DNA from: Rhodamnia argentea
Taxonomy: Eukaryota > Streptophyta > Magnoliopsida > Myrtales > Myrtaceae
NCBI RefSeq assembly: GCF_020921035.1
Contig: NC_063155.1
Location: 23,987,294-24,051,293, forward strand
Length of the DNA stretch: 64,000 nt
Reading direction: 5' to 3'
The translations under genes and the position numbers were made by a program. This document shows positions 44,728 through 56,513 of the stretch, one piece after another. Position 1 is the stretch's first letter. The number at the start of each line of letters is the position of its first letter. The notes beneath the pieces are model-generated. The model was given only the letters and a program-made list of their open reading frames with translations. It had not been told where the DNA came from and searched no databases.

Positions 44728-47700
44728 TTTTGCTAATTTAAGTAATAGTTGGAGCTAATCGATGTATTAGATCAAGACAAGATCCCGAGTTCGCTGGAAA
44801 CTAACGTTGTAGCGCACAGAATATACAATACATAAACGAACGTAGGTACCTCGGCATTCAGTTCGTGTTGTCGTTTTGTCAAGAAAAGCAACTGCACCTC
44901 TGTTTTCGCAATGTATTAAGACTAATCTTGCGGGTTTACGACTAAACGAATCCGCCATGATGATGCCGGGAAAGCCATATGGACTTGCAGTTTAATATTG
45001 GGTTCCGGACACTTCGTCCACGAGTGCTGGCCTGGGTGTTCTGATTAAGTTTGAACCAAGATTAATCATAGTTTATCAAGTCCCATGATTTTGTCTTTTA
45101 CTCAGCCTCCTCTGCCTACGAGAATAGGAAGGATTCTGTGGATTCTCCGGCATGGGTTTGGCTGCTCGTTCTAAGTACTGCTGCAAGTCTTGGCTAGGGC
45201 ACGACAACAATAGAAATATGGAACGACAGGATTCATATTCATGACCTAATATTCTCTCCAGAAAACATTTGCCAAAACCGTAAGGGAACCGCTCGCCCGA
45301 CAGTTTAATAGTACCGATAATTATTTCTGACCACGCGTTCTCCCAATTAATGAGTATTTTATGCAAAACATACGGCGATGGTATGCGGATCTACGACCGA
45401 GATTATACCGTCCATAATAGTATCGTTAGTGAAGTATTTCCCTAATCGAAATCTACTAGCCCGACAATACTATTAGTTATTTCTGACCATACGATCTCAC
45501 AATCAATGAATGTTTTATGTGAAACACGCGGTAATGGCACTGCATCTACGATTGATATTGTACCTTTTCGAATAAGTATTTTGAGGGAAGCATTTCCCAA
45601 ACCCTAATATATGATTTGAGAGTAGTTTGAGAATTTCCCTTTTAAAGGTAAGCCTATCATGATTTCCAACGCTTGTCGACTCCAATCAAGAAGTATATAT
45701 ATATATGCAAGAACTTTTAGGCCTTCCGATTCGGCCAGCTCAAATCAGATCTACTCACGAGCAACTACTTGCTGAAGCCACGAGAATATTGTATTTGCAT
45801 GACGATTGATACCCGTTCAAAGATGACAATTAATGTTGCGATTACTATGCGTTCGATTGGTCGACGACCATCCCACAAACTCTTGTGCTTGGCAATAATT
45901 TGATGCCGTGGATTCATCATCCTCACCGCTGTCGAAGGGACAAAGTCCTAAGAATCGATTACAACTTGCTTCGAGCTTCTCTTGCTCGATTCCATCAAAC
46001 AATTTTTCAGAAACACTTCCTCGGTGGGACTATCCAACCATAAATTGAGAAAAAAACAAAACAAAACAAAGAGAGAGAGAGAGAGAGACTAAACCCTAAA
46101 CAAGAAAATCCAAAACAAAAGCCGTACATAATCCCGGGAGGGTGGCGATGGCGGTGGAAAGTAGAGAAAGATGCCGCCTAGGCCGGTGGGCAGAGAGCGA
46201 GAAGGGCCAGTGTGACTTTTCGTGAATACGTCATGCATGACGCCATCGCCACCGCCATCTTATTTTAACCTAGGTAGCCGCAATGTATATCTGCATCACT
46301 CTCCATGACTTGAGGTATAAAATAAAGCTTTTGCTTTTGATTCGATTAAGGTCTCGGCTTCTCTCGATGCGTCATGTCTCCCCGTGATTTACGTCCCACC
46401 ATCACCACTACCACCACCCACCATGATCACGATTATCTTCGTAACCTCGTCATCTTTTAACTTATAATATAGTCTTAATCTTGCGACAAAGTCCTCCTAC
46501 TCACAGCTAATCGCCCTTTATTTAGTCCTAATCACATTCTCAGCCTTTCCATGGCTCGATGATGGAACATTAGTGGGAGGTTTGGAGACGGATTTGAGCC
46601 ATTGATGTGAAGTTTTGTATTGCGAGATATCTCGAGATGTGGTCCTCGATTTAGGGGATTTAGTCAAAGTGGTGCACTTCAAGAGAAGGAAAAGGAAAGT
46701 AGGGGCGAGCATGGTTTCATAATAGAATCAAGAACCGGAGACCCAGACCAATGGAAATCAATACGATTTCGGGTTCTAGGACATGCAGTGCAAGTTCCAA
46801 CGGAACCCGAAATAAGTCTTTGTATTTTTCTTATTATATATTTTCATGCGATCCTACAAGTATTTTTGGCGTCCGACGATGAGTATGCAATTTGGAACCA
46901 CTAATCCGAACTTCAATTTCCGGTGATATCCATGATTAAGATTTTTACTTTGTTAACGTTTCATATTATTCATATGTATAAATATGAGTCGTGGTAATTG
47001 AATTGTAGCAACAAATGGTAATCATTAGAGGTGATAATTCACCGCAATCATTTAATTAATAATATATATGGAACATGTGTAGACCTTGAAACCTATGATA
47101 TGGTAGGTTCAAAAATTGCGAAACCATTTCCGATAGGTAAGTTTTCAAGTTGAACCCGAATAAATCTTAGAATCGTTTACCCCGAAAGGAAAGTGAGAGA
47201 AGAAATAAGAGGATAGAAAGCTAACAAATTTGCACTATACATTACATGGCTAATTGAGAAGTACATGAATTTCACTCGTCAAAAGGATTGAGTTGATTCG
47301 TCGTCGACACTATCGTGGATTATTCTTTGTACTTGGTGGAGAGGCGATCGATAGACCCATCAAATGGGTAGGCCGAGTCGGGTTATGGATCAGGTCAAAA
47401 ATAGTCTGACCCAAATTAATCAATCTCCATATAATAGAAATCCAATGACCCACATCCAATCCAATTCATACTCGGCCAATCCATATGGCTAAAACATTTT
47501 CGTATTCGATCCAATCTAGCAAAATTCATGCCCAAAATGATGTGACGACACAGAGGGAGTGAGCGCAAGAAAGGGTGAGGGCGATAGAGTCATAGAAATA
47601 GGTTGGATAAAAGTAAATCGTAGACTCATTTAGCATTCATACTATTTTAAATTTTACTGTTATTAATCCATTTATGACTCATTAGTGATTACAACTAACC

Positions 47701-48276
47701 CATTTAACAATCCGCTTCATGAAACACGAGTTGAGAAATGAATTTATGACTAATTTTGATAGGTTTAATTATCGATGGCGACGATGGTACGCATCCGAAT
47801 GTCGAGCCTAGCTATGGAAGTGTATGGAAACGAATGCAAAAGCAAAATTTTGCTCCTGTTAATCTTGGAATCTTCTTTGCGAATTACGAGAACCGTGCCA
47901 GTTGATCACGAGGGGTGGGGCATAGCCAAAGACCACGAGAGAGAATCTCCTCGTACGTAAGCAAAAACCAAATAGTGATTAACGCAAAAGGCAACATTTA
48001 AACGTAGCTTGAATTATCGTTAATTTAATGTGGCCTTCCCAATTAAGGGGATGGACCACCAATAATTAAAATAAAAAAAAAAATCCAAAACTTGCTCCCT
48101 TCAAACGAGGCCCATCGAAATGAAATCCACCCAAAAAATGGAAAGTCTGCACTCGATTCAACCCTCTTATCTTTCTCCTTTTCCATGTTCCTCCTTCCCC
48201 TTTTAATCAATAATCGCGATTAAATTAACTCATAATCCAATAAATTAGTCGTCTTAATTATTGATTACGATGATGG

Positions 48277-48307
<31 letters not shown>

Positions 48308-49380
48308 GCGTCTCTTTTCGTTGGCTGACTGACCCAAAAGGAAGCATAAAACAAAACTGGCCTTAATTGAAAGCCGATTTTGGTTTGGAGGCATGAATTC
48401 GGCGTTTAAAAATTGACGTGGAGCCCAATAAAATATCAATCATTTCTGGGGGCTGATTTTTCAATTCGGAATAATTGGTGGATGGGGAGGGGGCATTTTG
48501 GGGAAAGAAGATGTCATCCGAACCGAAACTCTTGTTTTCATTGCCAAATTGAGATAACGACCTAGGTCGGTATGGAGGAAATTGCCGGAAAGGGCTTCCT
48601 CTTTCGCGATATTTCCAAATCCATCCTCCACTTTAATTAGGGAATTTGTTGTGATAGTTTCTGATGAATCCCTGTATTTGACTGTACTAGCGTGATATGG
48701 ACTAAGATTTCCGCCTTCGTTTTGTTTCCGGATTCGACCCACGTTTTGATTTTACATTGATAATAATAAGAAAAAATTCACGGCAATGAAGAAATTGTTA
48801 CTGGTCATAGTCAATTATTGAATGTCAAAGTTAGATGTTTAGAAAGCGTGAAGGGAAAATGGATAATTTTGTGTCTCGTTCTGTACACTTAATATTTGCT
48901 TGAATTAAAACTTCCCGCACGGGTTTAACGTTAACGTAAGGGTGGCGATGCGGCTGCAGCGGCGCGCTTGTTCGTCCTCGTGATTGCGAGCGGAAGAGAG
49001 AGGGTTTCGAAAGGGGAAAAGGGTCAGCCTCGCGATCCTATTCAAAAACATCGCCGGACATTCGTCAGCGAAACGAAAGACGAATCTCGAAGAAGAAAAC
49101 AAAGATAAGGGAAAAAAAAAAACTAACCGAAAATGTAAACATACTGGTTAATTATTCTCGTGACAATCGCGTTTGCCATATCGAAAGTCAAATATTGCAT
49201 GTAAGTAGAACAAATTCACGAAAGTGTATGGGAAAAATCTGAAGAAAGAAGCGATGAGTGTCGATGGATACGTAAAAATCTCCGAAAAAGGGAGAGAGAG
49301 AGAGAGATGTGTCGTTGCTTTCGCGTTTCTCATGTGCGTATTTGAAACAATCCCAGCAAATCCTTTCGCCGAAAAGAAGG
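44117..49380. other. Long intergenic region without a recognisable gene
   Basis: No conserved coding sequence is seen. It holds several (GA)n/(CT)n tracts, a diverged tandem repeat at 45.29-45.61 kb, GGTTCC-type repeat traces near 46.71-46.91 kb, and a stretch at 47.36-47.78 kb rich in 'gaccca' and 'gggt' words that may be a further repeat. Confidence 0.45.
45290..45606. repeat. Diverged tandem repeat, 156-bp period
   Basis: 'ttatttctgaccacgcgttctcccaattaatga' at 45321 recurs as 'ttatttctgaccatacgatctcacaatcaatga' at 45477. Neighbouring words ('gcccgaca', 'gaagcatttccc') keep the same spacing. It has no coding role. Confidence 0.7.
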
Positions 49381-49384
49381 AACT

Positions 49385-49530
49385 TTCTCTCTCTATCTCT
49401 ATCTCTATCTCTATCTCCTTCTCCTTCTCTCTCTCTTTCTTATTTGCTGCTCATTCATTCATAGTGTCCCAACACAGTCCAGTCGTAGGTAGGGGTCGCT
49501 CTCTCTCTCTCTCTCTCTTTCTCTATCTGT
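49385..49530 (+). promoter_or_regulatory. CT-rich leader of the CONSTANS-like gene
   Basis: Repeated CTCTAT and CTCCTT words (49.385-49.44 kb) and a (CT)n run (49.50-49.52 kb) immediately precede the coding region. Pyrimidine tracts in this place are common in plant core promoters and 5' leaders. No TATA box was assigned. Confidence 0.45.
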
Positions 49531-49558
49531 TGTCTGTCTGCTTGAGAGAACGCGGAAA

Positions 49559-52500
49559 ATGGCGAGTCCCAATTCGAGGACGCCCGGCGAGAAGAGCGTC
49601 CCCTGCGACTTCTGCACCGACCGGTTGGCCGTCCTCTACTGCCGCAGCGACGCGGCCAAGCTCTGCCTCATCTGCGACCACCACGTCCACTCCGCCAACC
49701 TCCTCTCCCGCAAGCACCTCCGCTCCCAGATCTGCGACAACTGCGCCTCCGCCCCCGCCTGCGCCCGCTGCTCCACCGACAACCTCGTCCTCTGCCAGGA
49801 CTGCGACTCGGACGCCCACTCCGCCTCCCCCGTCCCCTCCTCCCACCATCGCTCCCGGATCGACGGCTTCTCCGGCTGCCCCTCCCCGCTCGACCTCGCC
49901 TCCCTCTGGGGCCTCGATTTGGCCGACGAGGGCAAGGGGTCGGCCCACTCCGCCCGGGACGATTCCCAGCTGATGCAAGATGTGATTTCGAGCATGGAGG
50001 GTTGGGTGTGCGGGGCCAATGGAAACGGGTTCGGCTTTCAGGACTTGATGGTGCCCAAGGACGCGGCTTTGGCGGCTCCTTACCCCGGCGTCGTCAAGCA
50101 GGGATCGACGGGTCGGACGAACTGCGGGAGGCGTAAGCAGGAGATGCACAAGCAGTTGGTGGAGTTGCTGAACAGCGATCTTGAGGATAATTCCGACGGC
50201 GGAGGTGGAGGCGGAGGGGGAGGGGGAGGAGATAATTTGGTGCCGAGGACGCCAAATAGGACGACGGCCGCGTGGCCGGAGAATGGGGAAGAGATCTGTG
50301 GGGAGCATCGACACGGGAGTGATGGGGTTGATGCGGTGGTGATGGATCATCACGAGCCATTTCAACAGCCGCCGACTTTTACTTCTTTGCTGATGTTCCC
50401 GACGCAGCGTGATTTGGAGGAGACCGGACGGAGTGTCGTCGGAGTGGGGACTAGTAATGTCGCCGGCCAGAGTACTCAGGTTTGGATATTGATTATGTTG
50501 CCTTCTAGTTGGTCAGTCACGCCATGTCTTGTACTTTAAGTTCGTTATATGATCTGGGGATTGGCTTCTTGCAATGATAGATTTCATGCTTTATTAGCTG
50601 TGTTGATTACGAGCTTTGGGAGATGGTTCTCGGGCTGGTGACTGGTTTTCGCGACCGCCGTCATGCTCTTGGAAAACGGCCTAGTTTTTCATGCCGGAAG
50701 CTCCCCGGAGGTTGTGTTGACTTTAGGACTGGATCTCTTTTTGGTTTTCTTCATGTGATGATTTCTGTTTCTGGGAATGCCCTTGGCTTCTTGCAGTGGT
50801 GCTTCGGTCTTTTTTGCTAGTTTTGTGATCAATTTGGAATCGAAGATAAAAGAACTCTCTCTAGGTCTCTGGTGCAACTATGGGCTTTTATCATTTTAAG
50901 AATGCAGCATTCTCGCGTTGATCATGGTTAAGAGCCTATCATTGATTCTGAGGACTTGCTTAGTCTTTCGCTTATGTTGTTAGGTTGATTCTTCTGGCAC
51001 CCTACGCCGAGCTTCTCTTGGACTTTGAGGAATTAAGTTCGGTGCATTTTGATGCTGTTCTCATTTTAATCTCGTTCCATGTTGAACTGCTGCTTTGCGT
51101 AGTATGTAGCGTAGTGAGGCTAACCGTTGGTTTTTTTGCTCCTCTCAGATCTGGGATTTCAACTTGGGACGGTTGAGGAGTCAAGAAGAAGCTAGTGCAG
51201 TGGAAGTTGGATATGGCGAAAGTAACGAAGGTTTTATGATCAAGAGTTACGATGAACTAATGAAAGAGACATCAATCATGACTACAAAAATGTTTGGGGA
51301 TGTGTACCAGCTGAATGGATATCTCTTGCCTGAGGATATCGCATTGTACAATGTAAGGGTGTCTAATGTCTCAGTATCTCCACTTTTTTTCCGTCCTGAT
51401 TCACATCTTGCATTTATCTATCTTTATATCTTGCTTGACAAGGCCTGGAATGCTTTGACAAGAACTAGCTAAGAAACACCCGATGATCTTGAGCAAATTC
51501 AAATCTTAGCTGAACATGAAGCATGGTTTCGATAATAGTAGGTACAAGTATATGCCTCTTGGATTGCACCATCCGTTATATTGTGCCGTTTCTGTTCTGG
51601 AATAGATGCATAAAGATTCAAATATTTTATTCTCCTGCCAGTCTGCCACTTACACCATCTTGAAACTTCACGATGGAGACTACCAGTTTAAGTGTATGTA
51701 ATATGTCTATGGCCCCACAATTTAAATATGTCCTGCATTTGTTGGTGTTGTTTGTTCCTGTAACCTGTAGGCCTAGGCAATGCTTCACATCCTTGCATGT
51801 CCTTAAGATGTCTGGAGTTTGGTGTGATTTGATAACCGTACCTTCCTTAGATCTGATGGCTGTCTCATGCTTGAGAGCCTTAGGCGCCTAAATTTCCTTT
51901 CTGTTTTCTTTGAAATGATAGACAAAGTTCGCCACTAAATTTTGTTGACGAAAGCAGATTGACAATATATTATGTTGAAATGTAATATACCCTTTGATCA
52001 AAGCCTGCAGGTGAACTTGTTTATATTATGTGCGTGTCATGTTACTTATTGCATGTTACCAATGATACTGTGCCTATATCATTCAATCATCACGTTTTCA
52101 ACACCTCGACCTAGATAGAAAAGTTATGGCAAACACATATAAGAAATGTCACAGTTATTGATTTACTTATGTTCCTTGTAAAACTAGGCATTGGTCATAT
52201 GGGTTTTGTTATATAGTGTGACCTTGAGAACTTGTTAAGTAACTCATATAAGAAATGTCACAGTTATTGATTTACTTATGTTTCTCATGATGTTCAATGC
52301 TTTGAGTATCCTTCTTTTCTAATTAGTATATGCTTGACGAGAACCCTTTTGGGCACTCTAAACACGACCCTGGTTGGTTATATTTTATGAACAGGAACGA
52401 TCTTTTCTTTTGTTGAATGTGAATCACGATTCTTTTAGTTTATGTATTCAACTCATATATTCTCTCTACTTCATTGAGTCGAAAAGACTGGTAAAATTTG

Positions 52501-53060
52501 CACTTTCTGATGTTTCTGAGACAGACTTAGAAATGTCTTTCTACTTCTACATTCAAGCTTCTCTTCTCAAAGTGAATATCGGATTGTTTCTAACGCCGCA
52601 GGCCAATTCAAGTAACCTGGGTGCGAGCCAAGGGCCAGCAACATCTGAGAGTAACAACTTACCCATGCCCAGGGCTAAAGCCAAAGGCTCTACTAACTCC
52701 AAGGGTTACAATTTTGCGGATCAGACATTGATCACGAGTGGCAATGACATGGGAATGGCGGTGAAGACAAAGGCTGACTTGGAGTTGCTGGCTCAAAACA
52801 GAGGCAACGCCATGCTCCGTTACAAGGAGAAGAAGAAAAACCGGAGGTGTCTTTTTTGTTGATCCTCTCCTCCTTTATTTCTTTCCAGCGCATAACAGCT
52901 TGCCTGCTTTAGGGCGCTTCTTCGCGAGCATTAAACCAATCGATTCTTTCTCATCACACACAGATACGAGAAGCACATAAGGTATGAGTCGAGGAAGGCA
53001 AGAGCCGACACCAGGAAGCGAGTCAAGGGTCGGTTCGTGAAGGCTAGCGAAGCCCCTTGA
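49559..53060 (+). CDS. CONSTANS-LIKE 14/15-type B-box zinc-finger protein
   Basis: Four exons, 49559-50479, 51149-51352, 52602-52846 and 52964-53060, join in frame to 488 aa. B-box 1 (about residues 16-53) begins [13 protein letters not shown] and ends NLLSRKH. B-box 2 (about 59-95) begins CDNC and contains [14 protein letters not shown]. The middle has a glycine run (GGA/GGG codons near 50.21-50.23 kb) and IWDFNLGR, typical of the COL14/15 group. The C-terminal CCT domain (about 441-484) reads [18 protein letters not shown], then [20 protein letters not shown], and is split by the last intron as in the family. Known role: nuclear regulators of light and photoperiod responses, where CCT contacts DNA and NF-Y partners. 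Exon 1 is strongly GC-rich (C in third positions) compared with exons 2-4. Confidence 0.93.
52136..52285. repeat. Direct repeat in intron 2 of the CONSTANS-like gene
   Basis: About 38 identical bases ('catataagaaatgtcacagt', then 'tattgatttacttatgtt') occur at 52136 and again at 52245, 109 bases apart. This looks like a recent local duplication inside the intron. Confidence 0.85.
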
Positions 53061-53097
53061 TTGTGTTGCCTGTAGTAGCCAGATGAGCTGCTCCCTT

Positions 53098-53102
<5 letters not shown>

Positions 53103-53142
<40 letters not shown>
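53103..53142. repeat. (CT)20 microsatellite in the 3' UTR of the CONSTANS-like gene
   Basis: A perfect CT run starts 43 bases after the stop codon, so it is probably transcribed. Confidence 0.9.
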
Positions 53143-53144
<2 letters not shown>

Positions 53145-53145
<1 letters not shown>

Positions 53146-54070
53146 CCTCAATTCTTTGTTTGCTTGTAAATAATCTTTTGACAAAATCAGCCTGTCTCCC
53201 CATGTTGTAGTGTATGATTTGAGCAAGTCTTAGATTACGTGTATTTGCTGTCATTACTCGTCGGTTATCCTCCTCTCTTCTTATATATCAAGCATTCTTG
53301 CTAGGGATAGCTGATGATTATTCCAAGTAGGCACAAACTCTTTTTTTTTTTTGGGGGGGCGTGGGGGGGTGGTTTTGTGTTGTTCCTCCTTTTTTTAATC
53401 ATAAAGGGTGATTTTATTATTATTTTTTAATACCCAAAGAGGTATACATCATCATGGCTAAGAACAAAAGAGAGAAGCTTGAACCCTAATCCAGTCTGGC
53501 TTCTTCTGATGGGCTGGTACTTAGGGCTGGGTCAAAATGGAAAGAGCCCTTTTGAGCTTTGACCTTCTTTTCCTCAATTTCCTTTTACTCAACTTTAAAC
53601 GACCAACAAAAAAAAAAAAAAAAAAAAAAATTTAAACTGCGCCAATTCAATAAATTGTTCATATTTTATTTTTTAACTTTTAACTTTTGGTGAAGGATTG
53701 ACCAAGATAATCTTGAGTGTTCTTTTTATTAAATTCCAAGTCCCATGGTGTCGCCAGCACTTATGTGATTGTTGTAATATACTAGGAATACCAAGTCTAA
53801 TTCATAAGATTAATTTACTAAATAACTTAGCAATCTTGACTAAATATTAGATAAATCGGTCTCTGTGCAAAACGTTAATAAGAGCCCAGCACATCATTTT
53901 AAAAGTCAATTTCAACGTAACTAGCGCCACTCTTTGAGATTGCGAACAATAGTCGAAGAAGATAGTGAGATGTCTGAATTACACGTTGATAAGGGTGAGC
54001 TTAGTATGCCCTAATTTTCCTTGCCCAAATTCACTTCATGAGCCATGATGGCTACGTAATGAATTCGTAG
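53145..54070. other. Spacer with homopolymer runs
   Basis: Contains T/G runs (53.34-53.37 kb) and an A-run (53.61-53.63 kb). No gene is visible. Confidence 0.4.
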
Positions 54071-54071
54071 A

Positions 54072-54641
54072 AACGAGCAAGGGATGTGTTGTACGCGCTG
54101 AGGGGAGCAGTGAAGGACCCGGACAGCGTTTTGCAGAGCTGGGACATGACCCTGGCCGATCCCTGCACTTGGTTTCATGTCGCCTGCGACCGCCATGGTC
54201 GGTTCACCCGACTGTATTCTTCTTCTTCTTCTTTCTCTCCCAACCTTTCTCTCTCTGTCATATGATTTCTCTCTCTCTCTCTCTCTCTCTCCGTGTATGT
54301 GGTATCATACGTACAAGTTCATGTTGTTCAACTCTCGATTAAGGCGGAAGTACTAAGCATGCACGCACAAGTTCATGTTGCTCATAATGCGTGACCGCCT
54401 GCGGAAATTTAGTGGGTCGTTTAATGCTCCGGTTTCGCTAGGCTATGCTTTCCTTTTTTCACGGTGGAATCAATAAAAAATACATGGATGTGAGCTGGGA
54501 GATGTACATGAATGAATTAAGGGGCACAATACCGGAAGAACTGGGAAGAGCTGAAGAGCCTCCCTCAAGAGCTTGGATTTGTACCGCAACAACCTCACCG
54601 GCTCCATTGTTGCTTCTCTCTCCAACCTCTCCAATCTCTAG
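54072..54641 (+). pseudogene. Leucine-rich-repeat protein pseudogene
   Basis: The first piece (54083-54214) encodes DVLYALRGAVKDPDSVLQSW, then DPCTWFHVACDRHGRFTRL. This is the LRR N-terminal domain of SERK-like receptors and related small LRR proteins. The upstream NEQG codons (54072-54083) are in another frame, as if one G were lost. The second piece (54499-54549) encodes EMYMNELRGTIPEELGR. The next LRR continues in a different frame (54561-54641): SLKSLDLYRNNLTGSIVAS, then LSNLSNL and a stop. A signal peptide, the middle LRRs and any kinase are missing. At least two frameshifts and the missing parts make it non-functional. Confidence 0.8.
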
Positions 54642-54644
54642 TTC

Positions 54645-56513
54645 TGTGAGCGCCTCTCTTCTTCTTTTTCTTCTTCTTCTTCTTCTTCTTCTTCTTCTTC
54701 AAAGCAAATGACTTTAGAGAAGTGCTTTTAATTATCTCAATTTCCGGTTCGCTATGAATGGCATGCTTCGATGTTCTTTCCATAAGAGATTACGGAATTC
54801 CTTTAAACCGCGATGGGAAGGTAAAAGGAGGATGCGAACGTTTTAGCATCTTCTTGTCTTTGATTATATGGAGACATGCTTATCATGTGAATTTCCCTAA
54901 AAACCTAGGCACCCACTCGCTGAACTCAGCACAACAACTCTCTGTCGGGCTGTGTTACGTTGTGGAAACTTGTGGGCATACTGTCGCGTTTGACTTTGCG
55001 CGCTACTGCCCTTTGGCTGTACGAGTCGGAGCAATTAAGAGGGGAGTTGTTGTCTTTGGTTGCAACTGACGGATCATGACGTACCCAAGAGCAAAATTTG
55101 AGTTCAAGATCTCAGAGCTCCTCCTGTTTTAGGACACAGGCTTCATTTCAATTTTCATGTACCTTGCAGATTTGGTTTTTCTCGAATGGAGAAGCATGTG
55201 GTATGCAGTGATTGTACCAAACTAACAGCAGTGACCGTCATCGCCAAAGACGTATCCTTTTGCATGAAGCACGCCTCTTCTCATAAACACTACATATTAC
55301 TGAAGTACATTGTTTGATGAACGGGGCGGGACTCAAAAGTAAGATAAAATTTATCAAGAACAGGAACTGAACAGTGATCAAGCGCAGTGGCAACAAATAT
55401 TGAATCGGTTCGAGATCAGCACCCGCATGAACAAGGGGGAAACTTATATTACCTTCGCAGATGCCAAACTGGTTCGAAAGCTGTTGAGAGGGGACAAAAA
55501 ATGATACATACCAAAACAGAAGGTACATAATCTCAACACAGGTCTCGCTTGTCAATTCATGAGGGACGTGTTAAAGAATCCAAATGGCCTATGGCATGAC
55601 TGAATTGCTTGACATCAGTGGGGATATGATCTGCTAATGGGAGAATGAATTCCCGCCTAAACTACTAAACAGGAGATCAGCTCATGTCAAAAAGAGGAAA
55701 GAAAGCCGAAAACATCTTAGTATTTAATTTCCTCTGAGTATGTACAAAATTCCCTGGCTCAACACGTTAGGGCGAATATGTAATTCCCTAACAACTGCTC
55801 CGCCAAGAAATGGCTTGAAGGGGGAAAATATATTTACAAATATGCAACCGCGAGGAATTACCACAAGCTACCTTGAATTGGACACCCGTGGATTGCACAA
55901 AGAATGCTCCAACAAATAAATCATCAGTTTGTCCCTGCGTCCAGCAAATACATTAGGATTTCAATATTGAGTGTCGAGGCGCAGTATAAAGGTCAAGAGC
56001 TATTTAGGAACAGAAAATGGCCAGATTTTTCACCTAACCAGAAGGGAAAATGTGCAAAATATTGGCAGTTACAGAATAACGCTTCATGAAATTAGTAAAG
56101 CAAGTGTTAAAAATGTTTCGGACCCATAAAAGGTTCGCCGAAATTCTACCTACTTAGGAAATTGACACAAAGAAACAAAGGCAGGCTCAACGCAGCTAGA
56201 ACCTAGAGTGTACAAAAAGTAAATATCATCATAAAAAATGCATACAATAGAACGGCTGAGTGATTCTACTGATAAAAATGAAAGGGCCAGTTCAATCCTC
56301 TTTCACTAATATATTGCCAGACATGGACTCCAATAGGATTAATACGATTCCTTTAAGACTAGTTTCCCTGGTGGGAGGTAAATCATTTGTTAAAGGCACC
56401 CCCTTAAGTAAACAATATCTGTCAGCAGAGGCTTTTTAGTTACCACCTTTATTTTTATTTTTTTGAAGCAATAATTACCTCCTAGTTGGATGGATGGAAG
56501 GATAACTCGTGCA
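54645..56513. other. Spacer and probable 3' UTR of the BAR-protein gene
   Basis: A (CTT)n run lies at 54.66-54.70 kb. The part nearest 56.5 kb is the likely 3' untranslated region of the minus-strand gene. No further coding exon was recognised, although the frame at 54758-55069 stays open for 103 codons without a known domain. Confidence 0.4.

Noticed and set aside
49224-49973. A 249-codon plus-strand frame and a 280-codon minus-strand frame (49523-50365) over exon 1 of the CONSTANS-like gene
   Set aside because: Both are shadows of GC-rich exon 1; the composition is low-complexity Pro/Ala/Ser/Gly and the conserved B-boxes are in the other frame.
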